The translations under genes and the position numbers were made by a program. Source: Lewinellaceae bacterium (lineage in GTDB: Bacteria > Bacteroidota > Bacteroidia > Chitinophagales > Saprospiraceae). From it: DNA of 64,000 nucleotides. The DNA lies in the NCBI GenBank assembly GCA_020636435.1, contig JACJXX010000002.1, positions 3,472,001-3,536,000 of the forward strand. The letters run 5' to 3'. Positions 1 to 9,075 of this stretch are shown here, piece after piece; position 1 is the first letter of the stretch; the number at the start of each line of letters is the position of its first letter. The notes beneath the pieces are model-generated. The model was not told the DNA's origin. It searched no databases and saw only the letters and a program-made list of their open reading frames with translations.

Positions 1-173
1 CATCATTCCGCTGCTGATACCGCTGGCCCTGCGCGGGGTGAGATACCACCCCATCGGCGCCGCCGCCCTGCTGTCGCGCAACCTGCTGGTGTACGGCTGG
101 GCTACTTTGTACTTTTATTGTACCCTTCATCGGGATCAAGCTGATCGACCTGATGGTGAACCTCTTAATGTAA
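1..173 (+). pseudogene. kdpB: KdpB C-terminal end, frameshifted
   Basis: This is the last part of the catalytic subunit of the potassium-transporting P-type ATPase; the gene begins outside the window. From base 2 one frame reads IIPLLIPLALRGVRYHP and LLSRNLLVYG, typical of the last membrane segments of KdpB. After base 97 the expected LGGLIV-like stretch is replaced by 25 bases of unrelated AT-rich sequence, and the true C-terminus (PFIGIKLIDLMVNLLM, stop at 171-173) continues from base 123 in another frame. Either the gene is damaged or the sequence is poor here: kdpC next to it has the same problem, while everything after base 500 reads cleanly. The family assignment is secure; loss of function is not proven. 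Confidence 0.75.
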
Positions 174-191
174 AGTTACAAATAAACCATT

Positions 192-795
192 ATGAAAAAC
201 CTGAGAATATCTGTGGTACCATTACCATACCGCCATTACCCTGCTGATCTTCGGCATCATCTACCCGGCTTTGGCGTCATCTACCCGGCAGTGACGGGTT
301 GGCGCAGTTGCTGTCGCCCCATGGCGCGCTAAGCAAGCCCGTTTACCGCGACGGCGCCCTGATCGGGTTCGAGAACATCAGTACCAATCCTTCGACAGCA
401 GCCGGATTACTTCTGGGTACCCCCTCTGCCGTCGGATACGACGCCTCCGCCACCGGCGGTTCCAACCGGGGGCGTCCGACCCCGATCTCCTGCAACTGGT
501 GCAGAGCCGGATCGACACGCTGTTGAAATACCATCCGGGCATCAGGCCAGAAGACATTCCCCCCGACATGGTGACGGCCTCCGGCTCGGGCCTGGACCCG
601 CATATCAGCAAAGCGGGCGCGCTGATGCAGGTGCAGCGCATCGCCGCCGGCCGGCAGATGAGCGAAGAAAAAGTGCGGGAACTCATTGAGTCGCATACGC
701 AGCGGCCTCTGCTGGGAATTTTGGGGCCGGGAGATATCGTCAATGTGCTGAAACTGAACCTGGCCCTGGATAAGAAAGCGAAAAAGGGAAACTGA
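192..795 (+). pseudogene. kdpC: KdpC, potassium-ATPase subunit C, with several frameshifts
   Basis: KdpC is the periplasmic-facing accessory subunit that stabilises the KdpFABC complex. The start MKNLRISVV lies at 192, the membrane segment ITLLIFGIIYP continues in a second frame from 235, AQLLSPHGALSKPVYRDGAL follows in a third from 299, and SSRYFW and ASDPDLLQL need further shifts near 400 and 470. From about 499 to the stop the frame is intact (SRIDTLLKYHPG to LGILGPGDIVNVLKLNLAL). A near-duplicate of about 15 bases (TCATCTACCCGGC twice, 256-290) lies in the damaged part. The stop shares one base with the start of the next gene. This is a decayed gene or a run of sequencing/assembly errors at a contig end. 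Confidence 0.75.
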
Positions 796-1913
796 TGAAG
801 CCATTATCTGACAGCAGGTTTCAAGACCTCATCCGGCAGCGCCGCAGAGGCAAGTTGAAGGTTTACATCGGCATGATCGCCGGCGTGGGCAAGACCTACC
901 GCATGTTGCAGGAGGCTCACGAACTGATCGCGGCGGGCATCGATGCCCGGACGGGCCTGATCGAGCCCCACGGCCGGGAGGAAACGGCAGCCCTGATGGA
1001 GGGCATCCCGCAGATTCCTCTGAAAACCGTTTACTACAAAGGAAGAGAGCTACAGGAAATGGACCTGGACGCCATTATCATCGCCCATCCGGAAGTCGTT
1101 TTGGTGGATGAACTGGCGCATACAAACATTCCCGGCAGCCACAACGAAAAACGCTGGCAGGATGTGGTGGAGATCCTGGACAACGGCATCAACGTGATCA
1201 CCGCTTTCAACGTCCAGCACCTGGAAAGCATGAACAGCCGGGTGGAAAAGATCGCCGGCATCGAAGTGAGCGAGACCATCCCCGACAAGATCCTCGAATA
1301 CGCCGACGAGGTGGTCAACATCGACCTGCCGGCGGCCGACCTCATCAAGCGCATGCGGGAGGGCAAAATTTACAAGGGGGAGCGCATAGCCAGGGCTCTG
1401 GAAAATTTTTTCCAGCCGGAACGCATATTGCAGTTGCGGGACCTGGCCTTGCGGCAGGTAGCCTCGCAGATCGAAAGGAAAATCGAAAAAAGCCTGCCGC
1501 CGAAGGGCCGCATGCCCATCGAGCGGTTCATGGGCTGCATCAGCACCAATTACGAAGGCGGCAAAAAAATTATCCGCAAAACCGCCCGCCTGGCCGGGCA
1601 CTATCAGGCCGAATGGTATGTTTTATACGTGCAAACCTCCAGAGAAAGCACGGAAAAAATAGGCCTGAAAGAGCAGCGCAAGCTCATCGGCAATTTCAAG
1701 CTGGCCAGGGAAATGGGCGGAGAAGTCCTCAGCATTTCAGCGGAGAATGCGCCCAGGGGGATCGCCGGCAAAGCCCTGGAACTCGACATCACCAATATCG
1801 TCATCGGCAGGCCCGATTTCTCCATCTGGCGGCAAGTCGCCGGGCGGAATTTTCTCATCCGGTTGCTGAAATACCTGAGAGGCACGGAAATCGACATTAT
1901 TATCGTGTTCTAA
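795..1913 (+). CDS. kdpD: KdpD N-terminal sensor half (KdpD domain plus UspA-like domain)
   Basis: This 372-aa protein equals the cytoplasmic N-terminal half of the potassium sensor kinase KdpD. Residues 1-210 form the KdpD domain, with the Walker A-like IAGVGKTYRM at about 28-38 and VVLVDELAHTN near 100-110. Residues 240-372 resemble a universal stress protein domain. The E. coli KdpD membrane segments, GAF domain and kinase core are absent. The histidine kinase directly downstream could supply the kinase function, an arrangement known in Bacteroidota kdp operons. The start overlaps the kdpC stop by one base, so the two were translationally coupled. The role as intracellular potassium/turgor sensor is inferred from family and operon position. 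Confidence 0.88.
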   Translation: MKPLSDSRFQDLIRQRRRGKLKVYIGMIAGVGKTYRMLQEAHELIAAGIDARTGLIEPHGREETAALMEGIPQIPLKTVYYKGRELQEMDLDAIIIAHPEVVLVDELAHTNIPGSHNEKRWQDVVEILDNGINVITAFNVQHLESMNSRVEKIAGIEVSETIPDKILEYADEVVNIDLPAADLIKRMREGKIYKGERIARALENFFQPERILQLRDLALRQVASQIERKIEKSLPPKGRMPIERFMGCISTNYEGGKKIIRKTARLAGHYQAEWYVLYVQTSRESTEKIGLKEQRKLIGNFKLAREMGGEVLSISAENAPRGIAGKALELDITNIVIGRPDFSIWRQVAGRNFLIRLLKYLRGTEIDIIIVF

Positions 1914-1949
1914 GGGCATCAGCCTAAGGCCTGTTCAAAAGTTAACGGC

Positions 1950-3740
1950 ATGAAGATCAAGCATCAACTTCTTTTGTCCTTCGGCTTCCTGTTCGCAGTG
2001 ATCCTGCTGCTGGGAGGCGTAGGCAGTTATTACATTTACCGCCTGGCCAGGGATTCGAGGGCCATCATCCAGGACAACAACCGATCGCTGGACTTTATGC
2101 AGGAAATCGACGAAGCGCTCGACGATATACAGTTCCTGCTGGCCGGCCCGACAGCGGCAGGTTATGAAGAACCGCTGGCCGTTATCCGGAAAAGCCTGGA
2201 GCAACAGCAGGCCAATATCACTGAAAGGGGAGAAGAAAGGCTGACCCGGCAACTCAAGGCACTGTTCGGCAGGCTGGAAGGCGCCCTGGCCGCCACTCCC
2301 CCCGACGCCCTGGCCATAAGGACAGAGATCCATGAGGTGAACACACTGGTAAACACCATTTTCCACCTCAACCAGGACGCCATCGAGCAGCGCAACCAAA
2401 CCGCCGGCAAAACGGCGGATGAAGTTTTTCTCTATATGATCATCTTCGGCGCCGGCGGCATCATCATCGGCCTGCTGGTTACGGTCGGCATGCCCTCGGT
2501 CATTTCCAGGCCCGTCGACGCGCTCGACAAAGCGATCAGCCAGGTGGCCAGGGGCCGCTATGATATAGAGGTTCCCATCATCACCGAGAACGAATTGGGC
2601 AGGCTGGCCCGTTCGTTCAACAAAATGGCGCGCAAACTCCAGGAATACGAAGAGAGCAATTACGCCAGGATCCTGTTCGAAAAAAAGCGCCTGGACGCCG
2701 TCATCAACCAGTTTTACGGCGCCGTGATCGGCCTGGACGAGTCGAAAGCCATCATTTTCGTCAACAACCGCGCCTTGTCTCTCCTCGGCATGGAACGAAG
2801 CCAGCTCCTCGGCCGGCTTGCGCCGGACATCGCCCTGGCCAACCCGCTGATGCAAAGGCTGACCAGCCGGCTGATGATCGGGTTTGACTATTGGGAAAAA
2901 GAAGCGTACGGGCCCATCAAGATCACTGAAGACAAACAGGAAAAACTGTTTGCCCAGGAAGTCATCCACGTTTCCATGAAACCCACCGGCGAAGACCGCA
3001 GGGTATTGATCGGCCATGTGATCATACTGACGGACATTACCGAATTCGCTGAAAAAGACCGCGCCAAGACCCGCTTCATCGCCACCCTGAGCCATGAGCT
3101 CAAAACGCCGGTAGCCGCTATCGACCTGGCTGCCAGCCTGCTGGAAAACGAAAAAACGGGCGCGCTCGGCGAAGGCCAGCGCGAATGCCTGGCAACCATC
3201 CGGGGAAACAACAAACGCATACAGCGCATCATCAACGAAATCCTTGACCTGTCGAAGATCGAGAGCGGGAGCATTGAGGTCATCAATGAAAAAACAAGCG
3301 TTGAACAACTGATCAGCAAAGCCGTGCTGGGCGTCATCCCATTTGCTGTGGACAAACAGATCGACATCAAAACCAACCTTCCGGACCCCGGCGCTTCAGT
3401 TATGGCCGACCCTCAAAAGGCGATTTGGGTGCTCAACAACTTTCTCACTAATGCCATCCGGTATTCCCCTTCCGGCGACGTCATTGAAGTGAGCGCCCTG
3501 GAAAACGAAGTCGATTTTACTATTGCCGTCAGGGACAACGGCAAGGGGATCGCGCCTGAGCTGAAAGACAGGCTGTTCCAGCCCTACGCCCGCTCGAAAG
3601 ACGACAAGACGGAAGGCGCAGGCCTGGGACTGGCTATCTCCAAAGAATTTATCGAAGCTATGGGCGGAAGCATCGGGGTCCGCTCTGAAGCCGGGCAGGG
3701 CGTGGAGTTCTGGATCAAACTTAGGAAGGCGCGAGGTTGA
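1950..3740 (+). CDS. HAMP/PAS sensor histidine kinase of the kdp operon
   Basis: This is a 596-aa membrane histidine kinase. A first membrane segment spans about residues 6-30 and a second about 155-178, enclosing a periplasmic helical sensor region. HAMP follows (about 180-235), then a PAS-like domain (about 245-360), HisKA with the phospho-acceptor in LSHELKTP (histidine near 382), and HATPase with NNFLTNAIRYSP, DNGKGIAPE and GAGLGLAIS boxes. It starts 36 bases after the short KdpD and probably supplies its missing kinase half. Its response regulator is not in the window and would be expected upstream. A terminator-like hairpin follows the stop. Confidence 0.88.
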   Translation: MKIKHQLLLSFGFLFAVILLLGGVGSYYIYRLARDSRAIIQDNNRSLDFMQEIDEALDDIQFLLAGPTAAGYEEPLAVIRKSLEQQQANITERGEERLTRQLKALFGRLEGALAATPPDALAIRTEIHEVNTLVNTIFHLNQDAIEQRNQTAGKTADEVFLYMIIFGAGGIIIGLLVTVGMPSVISRPVDALDKAISQVARGRYDIEVPIITENELGRLARSFNKMARKLQEYEESNYARILFEKKRLDAVINQFYGAVIGLDESKAIIFVNNRALSLLGMERSQLLGRLAPDIALANPLMQRLTSRLMIGFDYWEKEAYGPIKITEDKQEKLFAQEVIHVSMKPTGEDRRVLIGHVIILTDITEFAEKDRAKTRFIATLSHELKTPVAAIDLAASLLENEKTGALGEGQRECLATIRGNNKRIQRIINEILDLSKIESGSIEVINEKTSVEQLISKAVLGVIPFAVDKQIDIKTNLPDPGASVMADPQKAIWVLNNFLTNAIRYSPSGDVIEVSALENEVDFTIAVRDNGKGIAPELKDRLFQPYARSKDDKTEGAGLGLAISKEFIEAMGGSIGVRSEAGQGVEFWIKLRKARG

Positions 3741-3777
3741 AAAAACGGCCGGGCGGCAACCCGGGAACTTTTTTTTG
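3741..3777. terminator. Bidirectional terminator between the kdp operon and the AAA/PD-(D/E)XK gene
   Basis: A CCGGG/CCCGG stem (3749-3753 and 3760-3764) is followed by a run of eight T on the plus strand and preceded by six A, which gives a T-run on the minus strand. It lies between two convergent genes, so it can serve both. Confidence 0.6.
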
Positions 3778-3786
3778 TGTGTACTT

Positions 3787-5496
3787 TTATTGCACCGGAA
3801 AAACAAAAGGTTCTTTCCCGGCAAAAACGATGGGCAGTTGGATGATCTTTTCGACCTTATGGGCAAGCAGTTCTTTGTAATACTTTTTTTGCTCCATTTG
3901 ACGGGCGGCTTCGGCCAGGGCGGCGTTAATCCGTTTAGAAAAAGCCTGCTCCGTTTCTTTTTCCTCTCTTTTGATTTGTTTGATCTCAATGACTACGCCA
4001 TATTGGCTTTTGTCATGTGGCATCAGCATGATGTCATACCGGCCTTCTCCGCTTTCGCGGTTGGATCGGATGATATAATCGTCGCCGATGATGGCTAATA
4101 AACCCAATACATAAGATTGAAAGGCTTTCTCGGCATCGCCGCCCGTATCGAAATAACTGAAAGTATCGCCCATAATTTTTTTAAAGCCTTTTTCAAAGGC
4201 CGGCAGCCGGTTGTTGATTAAATGCTCGGCGGTAGAAATCAACAATTCCCTTTGGATTTTCACATCCTGGTGCAGCCAGGCCATGACGATATCCTGGAAA
4301 ACGGTCTTGACCTCATAATTGGGGACTCTCAACTGATAAGTTTTCCTGCTGACCTCTTTGGCTTGCGTCAAATAACCGCTGAAGGTTAGAAGCGTCCATA
4401 GCAATTCTCTATCCGCAGTAAAATCAGAAAAGACGAAATTCTCGTTTATGGCCTTTTCAATGGTTTGGCCGGCTATCAATTGCTGCAGCGTGTCGTAGGT
4501 TTGGTTGATATCCGGTTCCATGATCCGTTCTTTGATGAGCGAGTCGGTCCCGGTATTGATCCAGTAGGCTTTGAACCCCTGTTCTTTTCGCGATATGTAA
4601 TTGACAATGGACCAGGGGTTGTAAATTTGGCCGGTATCGCCAAACCGATACCCATTATACCATTGCTGCACTTCCTGAAAATGGCCCTGAAGGCCAAAAT
4701 GATTTAAAATACCTATTGTTTCCTCTTCCGTAAAACCAAACTTATCGGCAAAATAAGGGTCGAGTATGGTATAAACGCCGATGTTGTTCATCTCGGAAAA
4801 AATGCTCTCGCGCGCTATGCGCATAATGCCCGTGATCAGCCCTTTGTGCAGGTAGGGGTTCTCCTTAAAAGCCGAACCCATGAACACCTGCATGAATTTG
4901 ATGATCTTGTCGTAGTATTTTTCTTTATACCCGTCGATGACCGGCGTATCATATTCGTCGACGAGGACGATGGCTTTGGCGCCAAAATGAGCAGTTAAGT
5001 ATTTGCTCAAATTGAAAAGGCTGAAGGCGTAATCAGCTTGCCCGCCTTTTTTCAAAATGATTTCTGTTATATTTTGCTTTTCATAACCTTCTAATTTATC
5101 GGATTTTAACAGGTATTTATGTTCCTCGTATGCCTCTGAAACAAGCCTCTTTAAATGCATCAGACAACTTTCCCAATTGTCCCCCCGGGCGCTTTTCAAA
5201 GAAATATTGATCACCGGGTATTTATTCTGGTGGGCGTTGCAAAAACCTTCTTCCGCGCTTATTTTAAATCCCGAAAACAACCCGGCGCTCTCTTTTTTGT
5301 TGACGTCGAAAAAGTGTTCGATCATCGACAAGTTCAGAGTTTTGCCAAAACGGCGGGGGCGGGGCATGAGCAGCACGTGGTCGTCGCTTTCATAAAACTC
5401 TTTGATAAGCAGTGTCTTATCTACAAAATAGCCATTGTTTTCGATAATGTATTTAAAATCTGAATTGCCCTTTTGTATTCTTTTCCTTCCGGTCAT
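3787..5496 (-). CDS. AAA-ATPase-like protein with C-terminal PD-(D/E)XK nuclease domain (DUF1703 type)
   Basis: The N-terminal half matches the AAA-ATPase_like family: KGNSDFKYIIENNGYFVDKT, then the P-loop-like PRPRRFGKTLNLSM, and AIVLVDEYDTPVIDGY as Walker B. The C-terminal part carries a PD-(D/E)XK-like core (GEGRYDIMLMP, then VVIEIKQIK). Such proteins are abundant and multi-copy in Bacteroidota and are treated as mobile or conflict-related; their biological role is not established. The start is placed at the ATG at 5496 (MTGRKRIQKG), because an upstream extension would need a TTG start. The gene is divergent from the SNF2 helicase, and the shared upstream region holds a large inverted repeat. 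Confidence 0.85.
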   Translation of the reverse strand: MTGRKRIQKGNSDFKYIIENNGYFVDKTLLIKEFYESDDHVLLMPRPRRFGKTLNLSMIEHFFDVNKKESAGLFSGFKISAEEGFCNAHQNKYPVINISLKSARGDNWESCLMHLKRLVSEAYEEHKYLLKSDKLEGYEKQNITEIILKKGGQADYAFSLFNLSKYLTAHFGAKAIVLVDEYDTPVIDGYKEKYYDKIIKFMQVFMGSAFKENPYLHKGLITGIMRIARESIFSEMNNIGVYTILDPYFADKFGFTEEETIGILNHFGLQGHFQEVQQWYNGYRFGDTGQIYNPWSIVNYISRKEQGFKAYWINTGTDSLIKERIMEPDINQTYDTLQQLIAGQTIEKAINENFVFSDFTADRELLWTLLTFSGYLTQAKEVSRKTYQLRVPNYEVKTVFQDIVMAWLHQDVKIQRELLISTAEHLINNRLPAFEKGFKKIMGDTFSYFDTGGDAEKAFQSYVLGLLAIIGDDYIIRSNRESGEGRYDIMLMPHDKSQYGVVIEIKQIKREEKETEQAFSKRINAALAEAARQMEQKKYYKELLAHKVEKIIQLPIVFAGKEPFVFPVQ

Positions 5497-5569
5497 GGCG
5501 GAGCGGCTTTTTGTTGGCAAGTTAAACAAAAAGTTGCAAAAAAAACGTTCGCAGGAAATGTATTTTCCT

Positions 5570-5577
5570 TATGTTTG
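5570..5577 (+). promoter_or_regulatory. Possible -7 box (TATGTTTG) for the SNF2 helicase
   Basis: TATGTTTG matches the Bacteroidota -7 consensus TAnnTTTG, 171 bases upstream of the chosen SNF2 start and just before the large inverted repeat. No convincing -33 TTG was found at the right spacing, so this is a weak call. Confidence 0.25.
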
Positions 5578-5585
5578 TTCTCTTG

Positions 5586-5691
5586 TTATACTCAACTGCA
5601 CCTGATTTTGTGCATTTTAGGTGGACTTCCCCTTTAGGGGATTTGAGGGGCGGCGCGGGCAATGCACAAAATCAGGTGCAACGCAGTATAA
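5586..5691. repeat. Large inverted repeat between two divergent genes
   Basis: The arms 5586-5616 and 5661-5691 are 31 bases each. The inner 20 bases (AATGCACAAAATCAGGTGCA and its complement) are perfect and the outer 11 imperfect, around a 44-base loop. Within each arm GCAC...GTGC forms a further small dyad. It sits in the 250-base divergent region between the AAA/PD-(D/E)XK gene and the SNF2 gene and would fold into a long hairpin in the SNF2 leader, or act as a two-way operator. Confidence 0.8.
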
Positions 5692-5748
5692 GTTGACCGA
5701 CAATTGCCTTGCCCACAACCATCAACTGTTAACGCTCAACCTGGCCTC

Positions 5749-8694
5749 ATGCAGCTCTTCACCGAAAAACAAAAGCAAGCCGAACTCGAAATCGTCTACG
5801 ACCTCTACCCCGCTGCGCAGGGACTCTTCCTGCCCATGGCCTACATCGTGAGCAAGGACCGGGGTGGCCAGTTGGCGCATATCCTGCAGAAAGCCCTGCC
5901 CGAGACGGTGGAAGCGGTCGGGCTACCGCTGGAGCCGGTGCAGGAGCGCCTCTTCCAAATCGTTGATAGACTACAGCCAAAAGCCCTGGAAAAGCGTTTT
6001 AACCCGCCCAAAAGGAAGCCCAAAGAGCTGGCAGCCCTCCTGGAAGACAGAGAGGTGGCCCGCGCCGTCGCCAACTATGTTCACCGCGAGCTGGATACGT
6101 TGCTCCGCCTCGCCACCCAACACCAGTTCCCCCTCACCTGGGCCGTGAACCGCACCGTGCTGGTCAAGGACTTTGTGCTGGAATACCGGGAGGCGCCGCT
6201 GGAACCCCGGTTATACTTCGCCAGGGAAAACGACGGCGTGCGCTACCGCCTCCAACTGGCCGACGAAAAAGGGGCCTGGCCAGTCCACTCCCGGGATGTC
6301 GTGCCCATCACCAACAATCCCGCCTGGCTGTTCGTCGATTACCGCCTGTACCAGGCACCCGAGATCAACGGCAACATGGTCAAACCCTTCCGGAAGAAGG
6401 AAGAGGTCATCATCCCGCAGAAGTCGGTAAAAACTTATTTCCAGAAATTCATCCTCAAGGTGGCGGCCCGGGCCGATATAGAGGCGGAGGGCTTTGAGGT
6501 CGTGCAGTACGACAAGCTGGAGGCTTGCCGGCTGGAACCCGTGCAAGACTTGTTCAACAACCATTGGGTGCTTTCTGTACAAATGCAGTACCGCGGCGCC
6601 GTTTTCAACTGGAGCGACAAAAAAGAAAAACGCACCACCCTGGAATTTGGAGACGGCGAAGAGGTGCGCATCCTGCAGGCGGCCCGAGATCCCGAAGCGG
6701 AAAAAGAATTTCTTGGCAAACTGCGGGGATTTGGCCTGGAAAACAAAACCGGAAGTTATTTCCAGCCACCGGGAGAGCGAGAGGATCCTTTCTTTTTGCT
6801 GGAATGGCTCAGCGAACAACGGAATGCCCTGGAAGCTGCCGGGTTTTCTATGGTCGAACCCTCTTTCGACGGACAGCCCGCCTGCCTGCAAAAGGCCAAA
6901 CTGGACCTGAACACGGAGCAACGCAACGACTGGTTCGACCTCTATGGCACAGTGGCAGTCGGCAATCACACCTTTCCTTTCACTGCCCTGGCGAAAAACA
7001 TCCGGGAAGGCAACCGCCTTTACAAACTGCCCGATGGGCACATTTTTGTCATCCCCCTGGAATGGATGGCCCGATATAAAGCTATATTTCAGTTTGGCAA
7101 AAAAGACAGAGAGCACCTGCGGCTGGCCAAAAGCCAGTATACTTTATTGGATGAGATAGGCATACAGGAAGGGATAGAAACTGTGGAAGAAAACGAAAAC
7201 CTGTCCGGTTTTCAGCCTTCTCCCTTATTGAAGGCCAGCCTGCGGCCCTATCAACTGGAAGGGTTAAAATGGCTGGTGCAGCTGTACGAAAACCAACTGG
7301 GAGCCTGCCTGGCCGACGACATGGGCCTCGGCAAAACCCTGCAAACGATCGCCGCCCTGCTCTACGCCAAGGAGCAGCAGGGGAAGCAGAAAAGCCCGGC
7401 TCCTTCCGCCAGCCGCCAGCTCGGCCTCTTTGAAGCGCCCGCCGACACCGATTTCCTGAACCCGCTGAACGCCCTCATCGTCCTGCCGGCCTCTCTGGTG
7501 TTCAACTGGGAAGCCGAATTGCAGAAATTCGCCCCCAGCCTGCAGGTTTACCGCCATACCGGCCCCAAACGCTACGCCGACCGGCGCCTGCTGCAACGCT
7601 TCGACGTCATCCTGACTACCTACCAGACCGCTCTGCGGGATGTGAAAATACTGAAACAACTGGAATACGAATACATCATCCTGGACGAAAGCCAGCAGAT
7701 CAAGAACAAGGACAGCAAAGTGTTCAAGGCCATCAACGAGCTGGAAGCCCGCCATAAGATCTCCCTCAGCGGCACGCCCATCGAGAATTCCCTGTCCGAC
7801 CTCTGGGCGCAGATGCAGTTCATCAACCCCAACCTGCTGGGCAGCTACAACTTTTTCAAGCGGGAATTCATCACCCCCATCGAAAAATACGGCGACGAGG
7901 AAAAGAAAAACCGCCTGCGCCGCCTGGCTAACCCCTACCTGCTGCGCCGCACCAAAGAAGAAGTGGCCAGCGATTTGCCGGAACTGACCGTCAAGCTGTT
8001 CTATTCCGAGATGGCGCCGGAACAAAAGCGCCTGTACGAACGGGAAAAATCCGCCGCCCGCAATTTCCTGCTCGACAATTACCAGGGCGGCAACCCGAAA
8101 TTCCGCTTTCAGGTACTCCAGTCTCTGACCAAACTGCGGCAACTGGCCAACCATCCCAAAATGGCGGTGGACAGTTATGAGAAAGAGAGCGGCAAATTCA
8201 ACGACGTGATGGAACACTGGGATGTGGTTCGCCGGGGCGGGCACAAGGCCCTTATCTTCAGCTCCTTTGTCAAGCACCTCGAATTGTACCGCCAGGAATT
8301 CGAAAGCCACAGCCTTCCCTACGCCTGGCTCACCGGCAGCCAGAACAGCAAGCAAAGAGAAGCCGCCATCCGGGCCTTCCAGGAGAATCCCAACGTGCAG
8401 CCCTTTCTCGTTTCCATTAAATCGGGCGGCACCGGCCTCAACCTCACTGCCGCCGACTACGTCTTCATCCTCGACCCCTGGTGGAACCCCACCACCGAGC
8501 AGCAGGCCATCGCCCGCGCCCACCGCATCGGGCGGGATAAAAGCGTCATCGCCATCAAGTTCATCACCAAAGACAGCATTGAGGAGAAAATCCTTCGATT
8601 GCAGGAAAAAAAATCTCAACTGGCGGAGGATATTATCGGGGAGGTTGGGAAAGCCAGCTTCACGAAAGGAGATATTGACTACCTGTTTGACTAA
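5749..8694 (+). CDS. SNF2-family DEAD/DEAH-type helicase
   Basis: This protein of about 981 aa has an SNF2/Rad54-type ATPase core in its C-terminal half. It shows LRPYQLEGLKWL, the Walker A ADDMGLGKTLQTIA (residue about 523), DESQQIKNKDSK (about 645, the DEAH-box equivalent), SGTPIENSLSDLW, and helicase C with GGTGLNLTAADYVF and QQAIARAHRIGR near the C-terminus. The N-terminal 480 residues are bacterial-specific, with no SWIM zinc motif seen. Such enzymes translocate on duplex DNA and remodel protein-DNA complexes; the target here is unknown. The start at MQLFTEKQK (5749) is preferred over an in-frame ATG at 5704. It stands alone between the inverted repeat and a palindromic repeat element. 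Confidence 0.88.
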   Translation: MQLFTEKQKQAELEIVYDLYPAAQGLFLPMAYIVSKDRGGQLAHILQKALPETVEAVGLPLEPVQERLFQIVDRLQPKALEKRFNPPKRKPKELAALLEDREVARAVANYVHRELDTLLRLATQHQFPLTWAVNRTVLVKDFVLEYREAPLEPRLYFARENDGVRYRLQLADEKGAWPVHSRDVVPITNNPAWLFVDYRLYQAPEINGNMVKPFRKKEEVIIPQKSVKTYFQKFILKVAARADIEAEGFEVVQYDKLEACRLEPVQDLFNNHWVLSVQMQYRGAVFNWSDKKEKRTTLEFGDGEEVRILQAARDPEAEKEFLGKLRGFGLENKTGSYFQPPGEREDPFFLLEWLSEQRNALEAAGFSMVEPSFDGQPACLQKAKLDLNTEQRNDWFDLYGTVAVGNHTFPFTALAKNIREGNRLYKLPDGHIFVIPLEWMARYKAIFQFGKKDREHLRLAKSQYTLLDEIGIQEGIETVEENENLSGFQPSPLLKASLRPYQLEGLKWLVQLYENQLGACLADDMGLGKTLQTIAALLYAKEQQGKQKSPAPSASRQLGLFEAPADTDFLNPLNALIVLPASLVFNWEAELQKFAPSLQVYRHTGPKRYADRRLLQRFDVILTTYQTALRDVKILKQLEYEYIILDESQQIKNKDSKVFKAINELEARHKISLSGTPIENSLSDLWAQMQFINPNLLGSYNFFKREFITPIEKYGDEEKKNRLRRLANPYLLRRTKEEVASDLPELTVKLFYSEMAPEQKRLYEREKSAARNFLLDNYQGGNPKFRFQVLQSLTKLRQLANHPKMAVDSYEKESGKFNDVMEHWDVVRRGGHKALIFSSFVKHLELYRQEFESHSLPYAWLTGSQNSKQREAAIRAFQENPNVQPFLVSIKSGGTGLNLTAADYVFILDPWWNPTTEQQAIARAHRIGRDKSVIAIKFITKDSIEEKILRLQEKKSQLAEDIIGEVGKASFTKGDIDYLFD

Positions 8695-8701
8695 ATTTCT
8701 G

Positions 8702-8889
8702 AGGCACGAGGAAAGAATAAAGTGTACAATTATGGCGCAGTAATTTTTGTGCCAGGCAAGGCGCGAAGAATGAGGATAGCCAAAGCTACCTGAGTGATAG
8801 CCTGCCCCGCACCCGAAGGGTCGGGGAGCAACGCAGCATGGCGCAAAAAGGACAAGCCAGAATGGACAGTTTATTCTTTCGTCGTGCCT
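8702..8889. repeat. Palindromic intergenic repeat, family A copy 1
   Basis: The 27-base arms 8702-8728 and 8863-8889 pair at 24 of 27 positions (AGGCACGAGGAAAGAATAAA...). The core (TTTTTGTGCCAGGCAAGGCG ... CAACGCAGCATGGCGCAAAA) also occurs, reversed, at 29160-29265. Inside is a small extra hairpin, CCCCGCACCC-GAA-GGGTCGGGG. The element fills the first half of the 381-base gap 8695-9075. The rest of that gap is the leader of the T9SS gene, where I see no convincing promoter. Confidence 0.75.
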
Positions 8890-9075
8890 GATTGCCTACC
8901 CTATCGGGATGTTCTCTAACGCCCAATTTCCGGGAAAAGGCCTACGCCTTCGGCTGTTCCATGGAGGAGGCAAAGACTGATAATCCATTGGCCATCCTTA
9001 TAAACAAGTTTCCTTTTTTTGGGTTTCAGTTTTGTATACAATACGCTTCTTTATATATAACTAAAAACCGATCTA

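Noticed and set aside
105..125. 13-base match between the kdpB lesion and the end of the PD-(D/E)XK gene near 3779
   Set aside because: Matches of this length are expected many times by chance in 64 kb on both strands.
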